Positions 1-47,760 are shown, counted from the stretch's first letter. The stretch is 64,000 nucleotides of DNA from Amorphochlora amoebiformis (GCA_054601695.1 BAAHQB010000353.1:99512-163511); one strand, 5' to 3'. Program-made: numbers and translations. The notes: generated from the letters alone by a model not told the origin.

Positions 1-1
1 G

Positions 2-9953
<9,952 letters not shown>

Positions 9954-9963
9954 TGTTCTATAT

Positions 9964-10025
<62 letters not shown>

Positions 10026-10142
10026 ACAGACATTGGCATACCATGCTGTATATGTATTCCAAATTATACATGCATACATGTATAGAATCTATTTATGACT
10101 AGCGAGAGAAGTCGACAGATATATATATACACAAACAATCAC

Positions 10143-10217
<75 letters not shown>

Positions 10218-10223
10218 GGATAG

Positions 10224-17558
<7,335 letters not shown>

Positions 17559-17721
17559 CTAATCGCCCGAAATGTTAAATTATTTAACTTTTTAGAACTC
17601 GACAAAGGGTTAAACTGACGTCTTAAGCATAGGGTAAGTGTAAGAGAATGACGGAAAAATGTGGAAGTGCTGAATATTTCGGAGTGGTCAGCGGGGATAA
17701 GGCTTGTAGTTACATTAGAGA

Positions 17722-17821
17722 GCAAGAGGAGAGAGAGAATGAGAGACAGGATAGAGAGAGAGAGAGAGGAGATAGAGAGGGAAAGAGAGAGAGAAGATAT
17801 TTAGAGAGAATCGATGGAGAG

Positions 17822-17917
<96 letters not shown>

Positions 17918-18154
17918 TAGAGAGAGAGAGAAGATTGAGGCGGGTAAGATAGAGAGAGAGAGGATAGAGAGAGAGAGGATAGAGAGAGAGAGAGGATAGA
18001 GAGAGAGAGAGGATAGAGAGAGAGAGAGGATAGAGAGAGAGAGAGGATATAGAGAGAGAGAGGATAGAGAGAGAGAGAGGATAGAGAGAGAGAGAGGATA
18101 GAGAGAGAGAGAGGATAGAGAGAGAGAGAGGATAGAGAGAGAGAGAGGATAGAG

Positions 18155-18185
<31 letters not shown>

Positions 18186-18385
18186 GATAGAGAGAGAGAG
18201 AGAGGATAGAGAGAGAAAGATAGAGAGAGATACGATATAGATATGATAGAGAGACGATAGAGGGAGGATAGAGTGAGGGAGGATAGATAGAGAGAGGGAG
18301 GATAGATAGAGAGAGGTACAGAGAGATAGAGGATAGAGAGAAAGAGAGAAAAGATAGACTGGGGAGAGATAGAGAAACAATGGGG
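17722..18385. repeat. (GA)n and GGATAGAGAGAGAGA minisatellite
   Basis: Polypurine array with a unit of about 18 bp, interrupted by a (TA)n tract at 17825-17862. The 224-residue reverse frame here is a SLSLSL repeat translation. Confidence 0.95.
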
Positions 18386-18744
18386 TCAAATATAGATAAC
18401 TCTAACTTCTCTCATTCTCTTTTCCCTCTCTCTCTCAATTTTTCTCTCTCTCTATTTTTTCCCCTCTCTCTTTTCCCCTCTCTCTGTCTCGCTCATTTTC
18501 TCTCGTTCTCTCTCTTTCTTTCTCTTTCCTTCATTCTCTGACAAATACTCCCTAACCTATGCCTCTATCATTCTCACTAGCCCTAATACTGAACCATATT
18601 AGACCCATAACGTTACATTATGTACATTATAAAAATATGTAAACATGCTTGTATATAATGTCATATGTGTATATAATCTTAAATATATATGTTACATGTG
18701 TACACATTAATGATATGCAAAATATTTATTCAGGCACCTATATT

Positions 18745-18784
<40 letters not shown>

Positions 18785-18895
18785 ATATATATATATATAT
18801 TACTTGGATGATGTTTACAGATTGAATCGATAGCGAGAGTTGGAATACGTCTGTCCGCCTACATTCAATAGTACATATATATATATATATATCTA

Positions 18896-18963
<68 letters not shown>

Positions 18964-19052
18964 TTGTATATTGTATCATTATTTCATTACTGTCATTAGA
19001 GGTAATATATACACGTATGACATATACATACATACCTTAATATACAATATAC

Positions 19053-19096
<44 letters not shown>

Positions 19097-19189
19097 CATA
19101 TTAAAAGATAGATGCATATAATGTAATATCCACTATACATTTTCAGTGGATAACTATGATTAAAACTACCTGTATATGTACTTTATTGG
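18386..19189. other. Non-coding spacer
   Basis: A pyrimidine-rich block (18400-18540), unique AT-rich DNA and (TA)n tracts. I see no exon on either strand. Confidence 0.6.
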
Positions 19190-19355
19190 CTAAAATAAGA
19201 TGAAACTTTTCCACATCGCCCTCTTGAAGCTGTAACTCGCGCCCGCCCCCATGCTCTCGGACCCCACCGACCCCACCGACGACCTAAAGGACAAGGATTT
19301 CGATACGTCCTCAAATGCAATTTTTACTTTGAAGTATCGAATATGATTCGCATCC
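19190..19355 (-). CDS. Unknown protein, C-terminal exon (open frame extends to 19540)
   Basis: After an ACGCATTTACAG acceptor the frame starts DANHIRYFKVKIAFEDVSKS and ends in TAG at 19190. It includes a Ser/Gly-rich stretch from GGGGTCGGTGGGGTC repeats. The same frame stays open upstream to 19540 (116 residues), so the 5' boundary is uncertain. No family recognised. It converges tail to tail with the + frame at 19568-19723. Confidence 0.4.
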
Positions 19356-19567
19356 TGTAAATGCGTGAAAGTATCAAGGGTGTACATGCATAGATATGCC
19401 TGTATTTCGGTGTGTGCACGAAAAAAAGCAAACCCTAGTGCTGAAGTAATTCTCCCAAAGAAATGGTAACATGTTTCTCCCCATTCTCCCTCAAACTTGC
19501 CTCCCCGAAAAATATTTTGCTCCCTTACCCCCCGACACACCGCCCTTCACCCCCCCCCCCCTGTCAG

Positions 19568-19723
19568 CCTCGGTCCAAGTACCCTTTAATTACCAAAAAC
19601 AAGCACGTTAACAGGCTGGTTGCCATGGAAATTTTGCCTCGGATAGCGAGGGACATATACGTGTTCGAAATACCAAGAAATTGTGGATGCGTGATACGTC
19701 CCATTGTCGCATACTTCGCGTGA
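19568..19723 (+). CDS. Unknown protein, candidate terminal exon
   Basis: A C-rich tract and CTGTCAG acceptor precede an open frame of 51 codons ending in TGA. It starts PRSKYPLITKNKHVNRLV and ends FEIPRNCGCVIRPIVAYFA. It is basic, and there are no recognisable motifs or upstream exons. It could be a chance frame next to the polyC tract. Confidence 0.3.
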   Translation, partial: PRSKYPLITKNKHVNRLVAMEILPRIARDIYVFEIPRNCGCVIRPIVAYFA

Positions 19724-19796
19724 TCAATGGGAAAGTCACATCATATTGGCTTGCGCACTCTGCGTGACATGCCCATATGTCACACAAGTAGGTGGG

Positions 19797-19804
19797 AAAA
19801 AAAA
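19797..19804 (-). terminator. RNA polymerase III T-run terminator of tRNA-Val
   Basis: Eight T residues on the - strand starting six bases after the tRNA 3' end; oligo-T is the usual pol III stop. Confidence 0.85.
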
Positions 19805-19809
19805 TATCA

Positions 19810-19881
19810 TATTCTCACCCAGGATTGAACTGGGGACCTTCGCCGTGTTAAGGCGACGTCATACCACTAGACCATGAGAAC
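19810..19881 (-). tRNA. tRNA-Val (anticodon AAC)
   Basis: On the - strand the acceptor arm GTTCTCA pairs with TGAGAAT. The D arm contains TGGTCTAGTGGTATGAC (A box). The anticodon arm is TCGCC-TTAACAC-GGCGA with anticodon AAC (reads GUU; A34 is normally deaminated to inosine in eukaryotes). The T arm is CCCAG-TTCAATC-CTGGG (B box). Discriminator A; no encoded CCA and no intron, as expected for a nuclear tRNA. Confidence 0.93.
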
Positions 19882-20051
19882 AATAATTCCTTGACGTTTG
19901 AGGGCATATGACATACACCGATACTTAATGTATTGCCCGGGTCCCTTAACATGGTACGCGTGCATAGTCGAGAAAGAGACGCAAAAGCCAAAAAAAGAAC
20001 CTGAGTATCCATTAGCTTGACAACACGGAACTAGGCAATAGAAATACACAC

Positions 20052-20137
20052 ACAGAGTGGGAGAGAGAGAAAAGAGAGGAGAGACAGAGCGGAAATAGGG
20101 AACGGAATAACAAACAGGGAGCGAGGGAGAGAAAGAG

Positions 20138-20196
<59 letters not shown>

Positions 20197-20198
20197 CG
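20052..20198. repeat. (GA)n-rich tract
   Basis: Polypurine repeat; reverse frames across it translate as SLSLSL. Confidence 0.95.
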
Positions 20199-20238
20199 TA
20201 CGTGTGTAATATACATGTATATACCACATGTATTAAAA

Positions 20239-20276
<38 letters not shown>

Positions 20277-20288
20277 TACATGTATATT

Positions 20289-20377
<89 letters not shown>

Positions 20378-20589
20378 CTTGTACCAAAGCCTTGACTAAG
20401 CCTAGCCCTAATAGAATGTAATATCCCATTTAGGCCTAAATTAATGATCCTAACCCTAACCGGCCTAAACAAACGTAATATTGCACTCTAATCCGGAAAT
20501 AAACACGAGTTTGCGAGTAATCTCGTTAATAAGAGAGACTGCAATATTGTACTATACTATACATACACAACTCGTTTCAATTCTCTAGA

Positions 20590-20715
20590 CAGGGTATGCT
20601 TTCTCTCGCTCTCTCTATCTCTCTCTCGCGCACGCTCTCTCTCGCTCTCTCTATCTCTCTCTCGCGCACGCTCTCTCTCTCTCGCTCTCTCTCTCTTCTC
20701 TCTCTCTCTCGTATA
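20590..20715. repeat. (CT)n-rich tract with GCGCACGCTCTC units
   Basis: Pyrimidine simple repeat followed by (CA)n and (TA)n. 20390-20580 is unique but shows no exon. Confidence 0.9.
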
Positions 20716-20736
20716 TCACACACACACACACATATG

Positions 20737-20824
<88 letters not shown>

Positions 20825-20927
20825 CATAAATATACATACATATGTACACATATATATGTATACAATATATTTGTATATGTGTATGTGTATATGTATGTGT
20901 ATGTGTGTATGTAATGTATATGTGTAT

Positions 20928-21045
<118 letters not shown>

Positions 21046-21142
21046 TAAGATATACATATATATGTATATGTATATATATACATATATGTATGTATATATA
21101 TATACACATACATACATACACTGGACATATACACATATATAG

Positions 21143-22933
<1,791 letters not shown>

Positions 22934-23011
22934 ACACCGTTTCGCACAGCTGTATGCATAATTATCCTTTCATATCTGTACCCTTAGCCAATCGACTAAT
23001 GTAACTAATAT

Positions 23012-23106
<95 letters not shown>

Positions 23107-23179
23107 TACCGCACAAACATATATAATGTGATATAATAAAAGTTACGTAAACAAATTATAATATATATATAATTCTATA

Positions 23180-23217
<38 letters not shown>

Positions 23218-23293
23218 GTGCACATATATATATATATATATAATATATATTTATATATATGTGTATATATGTAATGTACATATATTACATTAC

Positions 23294-23333
<40 letters not shown>

Positions 23334-24025
23334 TTAGGATGTTACTTTGAAGAAGGCATGTTAGGGTGGGATTGACCTTATCAGTCGAGGAGCAGAGCGG
23401 TCGATGGCAAGTATGCCCGCAAATTCATTCATACGCTGTGCGTGTGTGTGTGTGTGTATGTGTGTGTGTATGTGTGTACGCCCGCATGGATTTTTTTTTT
23501 TCCAAAATTCCAATTATCCCCCCCGATATATGGAAAAGCTCCAACCATATCCAGTGGACATGAGTAAATACATTCATTCTTGAGTTGAAATGTGTGCAGA
23601 GAATATGAATAACTTCGATTGCCTACTCTGTTTCGAATTGTGAGATCAGATGAGTTCAGGTGAGTTCAGCTGAGATCAGCACAGATCAGGATGCCCTTCC
23701 CTGTAAATTTATTTGGACACTGGGAAGATTACATTTTTTCGCGTGAAAAGTGCCTTTGAAAAATGTAAAATATGTGGGTATGTCTTTCGCGCAATGACTT
23801 GTGGGACGGTTACTTGTAGAATTCAGAGCAGTCGTGAGATAAACTATTTTTAGACGGGAGAGTGCAAGGTTTAGGCGAATTCTCGGATAGCTATTTATTC
23901 CCATTTATGATTGATCTATTATTCCAAATCTGAAAGGAGACAGAAGGAGTGATTTTGGCCGGCGGAGAGGTGACCGTTCCGCAGTCTTCACACGATTTCC
24001 GCCACCGAGGGGTCGCGAAGCAACC
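22934..24025. other. Spacer upstream of the hybrid kinase
   Basis: (TA)n, (CA)n and (GT)n tracts to about 23480, then mostly unique DNA. A small direct-repeat cluster GATCAGATGAGTTCAGGTGA lies at 23643-23692. The 72-residue reverse frame at 23686-23904 has no splice or family support. The region should hold the kinase promoter and 5' UTR. Confidence 0.5.
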
Positions 24026-34999
<10,974 letters not shown>

Positions 35000-36001
35000 A
35001 TGGCAACCCCGAGGTAGTCAACGTGCTTTGTGTTTGTTCTGCCTTTCGTGCGTGTATGGAAACAAAGAGAGATATCTACACATGCGTCCCGTCAGCAGTG
35101 ATTGCTGTCGTTGGCGTAGATTTTGGAAGCATGTTTGATGGGGGTTGTTATCATCGGGTGTGGTCAGGTCCTACATCGTGAGCGATGCCAGCTGCACGGA
35201 TTATGACTACCTCGTGAAGCTTGTGATGATTGGTGACAGCGGTGTCGGTACGTGCATGGGAGGGAAAGAGGAGAGGAGAGGGACGAGAGAGAAATTGATT
35301 GAAAGAATATATATTGCTTGCGAAATGTTACATGAAGATGTATATATGTGCACGCGTATGTACGTGTATGTACATGTTTGTACGTGTTTGTATGTGTACG
35401 TGTACGTACGTGTATTTACGTGTATTTACGTGTATGTCCGTGTGTACGTACATGTATGTCGTAACTTGATATGCGATTGTGTGACATGATACACGGATTC
35501 ACACGTCGATTGATACTTTTCACGTTTGATGTCCTTTCCCTTTATGCTTGCCCCTGTATGCTTGCCCCTGTATGCTTGTCCCCTGTATGCTTTCGTAGGA
35601 AAGACGGCTTTAGCTTCTCTTTTACGTGTGATAATGAATAGCACAATAATGTAATTGTAGGAAGACGAATAACACTATAATGTAATCATAGGAAAGACGG
35701 CTTTAGCCTCTCTTTTATGTGTAATAATGGGAAGACGAATAACACAATAATGCAATCGTAGGAAAGACGGCTTTAGCCTCTCGGTTTGTGGATAACAAAT
35801 ACACCCCGTCCGACAAATCCACCATAGGGTACCGATACATATATCAATGCATATATATGTATATATATATTACATTTTTTATATATATGTGTAGTTGAAA
35901 GAGTGATTCTCTGGAGGTGTTGTTTTGCGAGTGATTGAAAGTGTTCTTCTGAGACTCATCATTCTCTCAACCTGTTCAAAGATATATATATATATATATG
36001 A

Positions 36002-36048
<47 letters not shown>

Positions 36049-36096
36049 TGCCTGAAAGTGTTCTTCTGAGACTCATCATTCTCTCAACCTGTTCAA

Positions 36097-36149
<53 letters not shown>

Positions 36150-36422
36150 TGGCTGAAAGTGTTTTTCTGAGACTCATCATTCTCTCAACCTGTTCAAAGA
36201 TATATATATATATATAAGCATATACATATATATATATATATATATATGATTGGCTGAAAGTGTTTTTCTGAGACTCATCATTCTCTCAACCTGTTCAAAG
36301 ATATATATATAAGCATATACATATATATATATTATATATATATATATGATTGCCTGAAAGTGTTCTTCTGAGACTCATCATTCTCTCAACCTGTTCAAAG
36401 ATATATATATATAAACATATAC

Positions 36423-36455
<33 letters not shown>

Positions 36456-36555
36456 ATATGATTGCCTGAAAATGTTCTTCTGAGAGTCATCATTCTCTCA
36501 ACCTGTTCAAAGAACACTTCTAATTTTTCGTATATACATGTATATATATAAATAT

Positions 36556-36617
<62 letters not shown>

Positions 36618-36731
36618 AAATATATATATATATATATTTACATAATTATATATATATATATACATATATACATATATATATATACATATATGCATGTACA
36701 TGTATATGTATATACATATATATAAATATAG

Positions 36732-36764
<33 letters not shown>

Positions 36765-37076
36765 TATGTGTATGTATATAATATATATATATATATATAC
36801 AATGGTTCAGTGTTGATTTGCGCATTAAGACGATGTCAGTGATGGATAAGAAGGTTAAACTTCAGCTCTGGGACACTGCAGGACAGGTCTACATTACCAA
36901 CACATTACTAACACATTACTAACACATTACTAACAATAAAACCATCTCACATTCATCCCATTTATCATATCACATTCATCCCATGCATCACATTCATCCC
37001 ATGCATCACATTCATCCCATGCATCACATACATCACATGCATCACATGCATCACATGCATCACATGCATCATTCAT

Positions 37077-37132
<56 letters not shown>

Positions 37133-37721
37133 TAATGTATATTATACATACACATACATATATTATATATATACACATACATATATTATAACATATACAC
37201 ACATTTGTATACACACACATTTATACATATACACACATATATATTACAAACAAGATGTGATATTGACGTAGGAGCGTTTCCGCGCCATCACGCAGTGCTA
37301 CTACCGTGGTTCCGACGCAGTGGTCCTGGTATGTGACCTCACCAACGCAAACTGTCTCCGCTCTCTCCCTCGGTGGCTGGACGACGTTTACCACCTAGCG
37401 AAAAAGAATGCACGGGTGATCGTGTGCGGCAACAAATGCGACCAAGAGGAGAAGCGCCAAGTCTCGATGGAGGACATCCGTGCTATGTTCGACCATCACC
37501 ATCACCACCTCCAAGATGTACTTTTCCTGGAGACCTCGGCGAAGACTGGCAAGAACGTTCTGGAGGCGTACAAGAGTGTCGCCGAAGCCACTGTCAAGCA
37601 GATGCAGGCTCAGTCCCTGCAGTATGAACGCCATGCCAACAATGCATACGGGGACAGATTAGATGTCGGTGGGGAGAGCTTGCTCGGTGGAAGACGAGTG
37701 TGCCCTTGTACAATTATTTAG
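35000..37721 (+). CDS. Rab-family small GTPase, complete, five exons
   Basis: Exons 35000-35013, 35168-35247, 35762-35828, 36811-36886 and 37272-37721 (TAG) join in phase to 228 residues. All G motifs are present: P-loop GDSGVGKT (27-34, split by intron 2), switch I STIGVD (T52), WDTAGQERF (74-82), NKCD (133-136) and ETSAK (166-170). IGVD is typical of Rabs. The C terminus CPCTII fits prenylation as CxC plus three residues or as a CaaX box (CTII). A run of five His lies at 154-158. Rabs cycle between GDP and GTP on membranes and recruit effectors for vesicle traffic; the subfamily is not assigned. The start at 35000 makes a 14-bp first coding exon (MATP) with a GTAGTC donor. It is supported by phase, but another upstream start is possible. 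Confidence 0.93.
35595..35758 (+). pseudogene. Two upstream partial copies of Rab exon 3 with acceptors
   Basis: CGTAG|GAAAGACGGCTTTAGC.. at 35599 and CATAG|GAAAGACGGCTTTAGC.. at 35692 repeat the acceptor and first ~21 bases of exon 3 at 35762. A third remnant TAGGAAGACGAATAAC lies at 35658. Both copies diverge after GCCTCT or GCTTCT into TTTTA(C/T)GTGTGATAATG. Splicing to either would leave the Rab frame and hit a stop. Confidence 0.8.
35928..36512. repeat. Six-copy minisatellite in Rab intron 3
   Basis: A ~55-bp unit GATTG(C/G)CTGAAAGTGTT.TTCTGAGACTCATCATTCTCTCAACCTGTTCAAAG occurs six times (starts about 35932, 36045, 36146, 36246, 36345, 36459), each joined by (TA)n linkers of varied length. 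The units are highly conserved although intronic. Confidence 0.9.
36890..37075. repeat. Short tandem repeats in Rab intron 4
   Basis: ACACATTACTA units, then CATCACATTCATCCCATG and CATCACATG units, in the intron after WDTAGQ. Confidence 0.85.
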
Positions 37722-39061
<1,340 letters not shown>

Positions 39062-39808
39062 ATGTCGAGCATGCTGGTTCGTAGCGTCAGGTTGTTTGCT
39101 CGCAGGTAAAGCGTTGAGATTTAGTGACTGTGGATGCAGTCAAGTTGTGATTTTTGTGTGGGGGTGCTTAGGGCACACGTGTCTGTGGTCCCCATGCGAG
39201 GGTTCGCCAAGGAAACCATTGCGCCATACACGCAGAACCCCGAGGTGAAAATCGAGGCCGAAATCACCAAGTATGACGCTGCAACCGAGAAGAGGCTGGC
39301 TGCATTGGGTAAGACATTTGCTAGAGGCACTATTTCGTGGAATATTCTTAGAAAATCCTCGAATGGGAGCTAGAGGCCCGCCTACTTTCTGCTACTAGTT
39401 TATTTTTGCCTATCACAAGAGCCTCTCCCCTCCTCCTTTGCCTTCCTCTGTATTCTCATCCGTTCCATATGACTCTCCTTCTCGTTCCTATCTCCCTCTT
39501 TCCCCTGGTTAAGCTCTGTCCGGAACTCAAACCCGTCCTGCCGAATGTGTATATTCATTCATCCACACACTCTTTCTCCCTCGTATCACCCCCACGTTGA
39601 GATGAATTCCCTTCCCCTCCTCCACGCCAAACTCATGCACCCGGTCTGAATCTGAATATTTTATGCATTTTATTCCACAGCCGCCAAAGAGCCGGCTGGA
39701 TCCTCCCCGTACACTGCCGATAAACTCTGGGGCAAAGAGGAGGAATCAGAGATTCCCAAGTGGGGTACCAACTTCTTTGAAATCATGAAGAAGGCAGCCG
39801 CTCATTAA
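39062..39808 (+). CDS. Small probable mitochondrial protein, three exons, 102 residues
   Basis: Exons 39062-39105, 39172-39308 and 39681-39808 (TAA) join in phase. The start MSSMLVRSVRLFARR, then VPMRGFAKE, is a basic, hydroxylated, acid-free leader typical of a mitochondrial targeting peptide with a possible cleavage near RGFA. The mature part is about 80 residues, charged, and ends PKWGTNFFEIMKKAAAH. Splice sites are classical (GTAAAG, GTAAGA; TTCCACAG). Codon use is GC-rich at third positions, unlike the surrounding DNA. I do not recognise the family; a small subunit of a respiratory complex would be a guess. Confidence 0.8.
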
Positions 39809-40214
39809 GTCCAACTAGATAAAACTTACAAACCCCCTGGGTTCGACAAGATAGATATTCCATACAATTTTGTGGACAAACCACAACGATATTAGAATAT
39901 TAAAGAGGGTTCAAACGAGACTCTGCCGCTATGTTTCAATCAACAAAGGTTTTATGTGCCCGATAATTGCACAGTTATAATCACTGATATTATTTAGATC
40001 CTAGATATTACTACGATCTAGACTAGTATATATACGCATATTCACATATTTCTAACCGCATGATGTGTAAAATGTATAATAAGATACCAGCTTAGAAGTC
40101 CACTGGAATACATCAACCCTGACCTAAAACAAGTGCACAGTTCACGATTTCTACGTTAACAGACATCTTTGTATAACTTCTCAAGCTCGAGAAGGAAACT
40201 CTAGACTGAAAACA

Positions 40215-40511
40215 ATGCCAATGGTGAACCCAACAGTGGTCCTCCGGGATCACAATCGTGCTTTTTCGCTTCCTTGGAAGCTCGTCACCCCAGTAGGGAC
40301 CATTTTGGAAGTAATTTTCAGTACGGGTACAGAGATTCCTAGGTTTTTCCTGAGATTTCTCTTTTGTACTAGGGCTTGGGATGAGTCGGTAGCCATTCCA
40401 AGTTACGCCGTATATCTACAGAAGATATCTTGGGATATCTCATTTTCATTTCATAATCTTTTCGGCTTGTCAAGGAGCCTGGCGGGCCATGTGATTATAG
40501 CCTCCGATTAG
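40215..40511 (+). CDS. Unsupported single-exon hypothetical frame, 98 codons
   Basis: ATG to TAG frame starting MPMVNPTVVLRDHNRAF in unique DNA. No motif, splice evidence or homologue recognised. Codon use is less biased than in the genes around it; it may be chance. Confidence 0.2.
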   Translation: MPMVNPTVVLRDHNRAFSLPWKLVTPVGTILEVIFSTGTEIPRFFLRFLFCTRAWDESVAIPSYAVYLQKISWDISFSFHNLFGLSRSLAGHVIIASD

Positions 40512-40950
40512 GGCCTTGTTACTGGTTACTGGAAGTCCACCGTTAAACTGTGAAGACGAGTGACTATGCACAACATGAAACTCTAAGAAAAAACCATTGA
40601 ATAAATGCAAGAAGGCGGAAATATGAACGCCGAAGATATCAAGCTGCACAAATGGTGTTTGGCTCCCTCAAGGCATAACCCAGGAAAAAGCACAGTTAAG
40701 GTCGTCCTACATCAATATATTCATATTGCCATACTACAAAGCAGCAGATTTCCCGTAGCCAAAACTGTGTGAAAATGGGCACGGGTGTGAAAATGGGCAC
40801 GGGGCGTTTGCTGACAATGTGACATGCCATTAGATTCAAGAGAAGACTCGGACTAAGTACAAACACTTGCCCATCCCACCGACTTCATTGGATTAAATTT
40901 CTATGTAAAGCTTCATATGAGTACATTGCTGTACAGATATATCTTGTACA

Positions 40951-40995
<45 letters not shown>

Positions 40996-41611
40996 ATATA
41001 TTCAACCTCCTATATTGTCCTGGAGACTCTCCGGAGACGGTGGCTTTTAGTCTTTATGCCTACGATTGTTCCAGTACATGTTGACAGTGCCCAGATGTCG
41101 TAGATCAGCCGTAACTTGTAAGTTGTCGAAAATTAATACTTAATGATTTCTCAATTTTCAGAGCTTCTAGATGTGATCAATTTTCAAGATATACGTAAAA
41201 CCCACCCTAAGAATTGAGGAAGGGGTGATGTCACTGATGTGTACTCGAATTATACTGTGACCAAATGTCATTTCAGGAGAGACTCCGAGAGAGTATAAAT
41301 ACTCTGCCGACTAAAAATGTTTTGCAGTCATATTATGACTCATATATATAGCTAGTACTTAACAAAGTGATATGATTTTTTAAGTTAAAGTCGTAGATGT
41401 CAGATATGCTATACTAGTATAGCCGCGGCTCACACACACTGTAGTACATGTATGTACACACACATACATATATATATTCTAGATATTATATATATATATA
41501 TATATGTATATTATAATATATATATCTAGATATATATATATATACTAGATATATACTAGATATATACTATGATATATATATATATATGTATGTATATACA
41601 TAATATTATTA

Positions 41612-41652
<41 letters not shown>

Positions 41653-41672
41653 TCTCTATAAAAAATAATAAC

Positions 41673-41723
<51 letters not shown>

Positions 41724-41766
41724 TAGTACATAAAATATATTAGATATATATATATATACTATATAT

Positions 41767-41803
<37 letters not shown>

Positions 41804-41975
41804 TAGATATATACATATATATATATATATAATATATATATATATATATGTGTGTGTGTATGAAGAATATTTTTTTCATCACAATATATATATATATATA
41901 TATATATATACTAGATGTATATCATGATATAATATATATATATATATATATATAAAATATATATATATATATAAA

Positions 41976-42007
<32 letters not shown>

Positions 42008-42515
42008 CTAGAAATAAATAGCGCTCATGTATATGTATTTTTACAAATTGCACGTGTACGTATATTCCATAGTCTTGAGAGTCTAGTAATAGTAATATTG
42101 ATTTAGATCTGGTGATAAAAATTGAACTTAAACGTTGCTGCGATCGAGCTCTAGATCTTATAATTGCAATATAATATATATATATATATATTGATATTAT
42201 ATATATATATATATATATGTTAACATCGATATAAGTATTCATTACACATATTGTCTAGTGTATACAATCTAGATCAGTCTAGTATATATGTATAAAAATA
42301 GCTCGCATTTGGGTTTTGGAATTTTTACTTCTTCTTCTACAGAATTAATTCAAGTGTGAAATAAAATTGATTGTGTGTAATCGAGGCCCGAGGGTTTCTC
42401 GAAAGTTCCGCTTCAAGTTGTGATCCTCTGTACAACCAAAGCCAATTAAAACCAATTCTCCAATGTGAAGAAATGTGAATGAGTACAGTACGGTACGGTT
42501 TAAGGTGATAATTAG
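40512..42515. other. Spacer
   Basis: Unique DNA to about 41480, then (TA)n with TAGATATATACTAGATA variants to 42010, then unique DNA. No supported exon. A duplicated GTGAAAATGGGCACGGG lies at 40770-40803. Confidence 0.5.
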
Positions 42516-46363
<3,848 letters not shown>

Positions 46364-46384
46364 ATGGATTCACTCGAATATATC

Positions 46385-47165
46385 AAACCCCACAACAACC
46401 CAACCTACTGCTCACCACCTACCCTACCTACACTAGCGCTCTCATCTATCACACACTCATACAACCAGGCCTACTACTTGCCCTATCGCTAACACTCACA
46501 CACAACCCAACCTCCTGCTCACTACCTACACTAGCGCTCTCATGTATCACACACTCACACAACCCGAGCTACTACTTGCCCCATCGCTAACACTCACGCA
46601 CAACCCAAGCTACTGCTCACTACCTACACTATCGTTCTCAATGTATCACACACTCATACAACCCAAGCTACTACTCACCACCTACGCTCCATATGTTCGA
46701 TATGGTCGATATGCTCGATATGTTGCGGATATGTTGGATATGCTCGATATGCTCGATATGTTCGATATGTTCGATATGTTGGATATGCTCGATATGCTCG
46801 ATATGTTGGATATGTTCGATATGCTCGATATGCTCGATGTGTTCGATATGTTGGATATGCTTGATATGGTCGATATGTTCGATATGGTCGATATGTTCGA
46901 TACGCTCGATATGTTAGATATGTTCGATATATTCGATATGTTCGATATATTCGATATGTTTGATATGTTCGATACGCTCGATATGTTGGATATGTTCGAT
47001 ATGTGGATATGTTCGATATGTTTCATATGGTCGATATGTTCGATATGGTCCATATGTTCGAGAGGATATGTTGCATATTGGATATGTTGGATATGTATGT
47101 ATGTAGGAAAAGCAAAACCTGCGAGTTGTTCCTCGAATGATTTCGACTTTGGCCAGGGGTGTTGA
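46385..47165 (+). repeat. ~85-bp and 9-bp (TTCGATATG) minisatellites with a 207-codon open frame
   Basis: 46385-46685 holds about four units of CACAACCCAA.CTACTGCTCAC..CTACACTAGCGCTCTCA. 46690-47095 is a 9-bp array TTCGATATG/CTCGATATG/TTGGATATG. One + frame (46542-47165) is open through both and reads (M[LF]D)n, then [18 protein letters not shown] and TGA. A possible terminal exon after the GTATGTAG acceptor (47114-47165) shares this end. Coding status is unclear. Confidence 0.6.
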
Positions 47166-47238
47166 AACTACAATGTACAAACGCATATACATATAAAAAT
47201 ATAATAAATCATAAATATGTATATATATATATATATGA

Positions 47239-47301
<63 letters not shown>

Positions 47302-47352
47302 AATGTATATATATATATATATATACATATTGTGATATGTATATATATCATG

Positions 47353-47416
<64 letters not shown>

Positions 47417-47699
47417 GTTATTTTAGTGAATACATCATTTAAATTATGATGGTAGTGAAAATAGTATTTTAGTATTTGTTCAATGGTATGTATAAATGGT
47501 ACGTGAATGGTATTATAGTAGATATGATTGGTGCTTGTAAATGTTATTTGTAATTTGCATTTATACATGGTATAAAGCTGTGATTTACGAAAGGTGTAAG
47601 CGAAGATTGGATGTGTGAATGATTTGTATAAATTCAATGCATATGGTGTCGTGTGAATGGTTTGGTCATGGTAGGTAATAGGTGGGTAGTATGTGAATG

Positions 47700-47760
47700 A
47701 CAATCCTGACTGATACGCTTGTATGATATTTTCCTGACTGATACGCTTGTATGGTATTTG
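47700..47760. repeat. Two-copy CCTGACTGATACGCTTGTATGATAT repeat
   Basis: A 34-bp direct duplication in GTATTTGTGA-rich intronic DNA. Confidence 0.8.

Noticed and set aside
17715-18389. 224-residue serine-rich reverse frame
   Set aside because: Translation of a (GA)n minisatellite; no motif.
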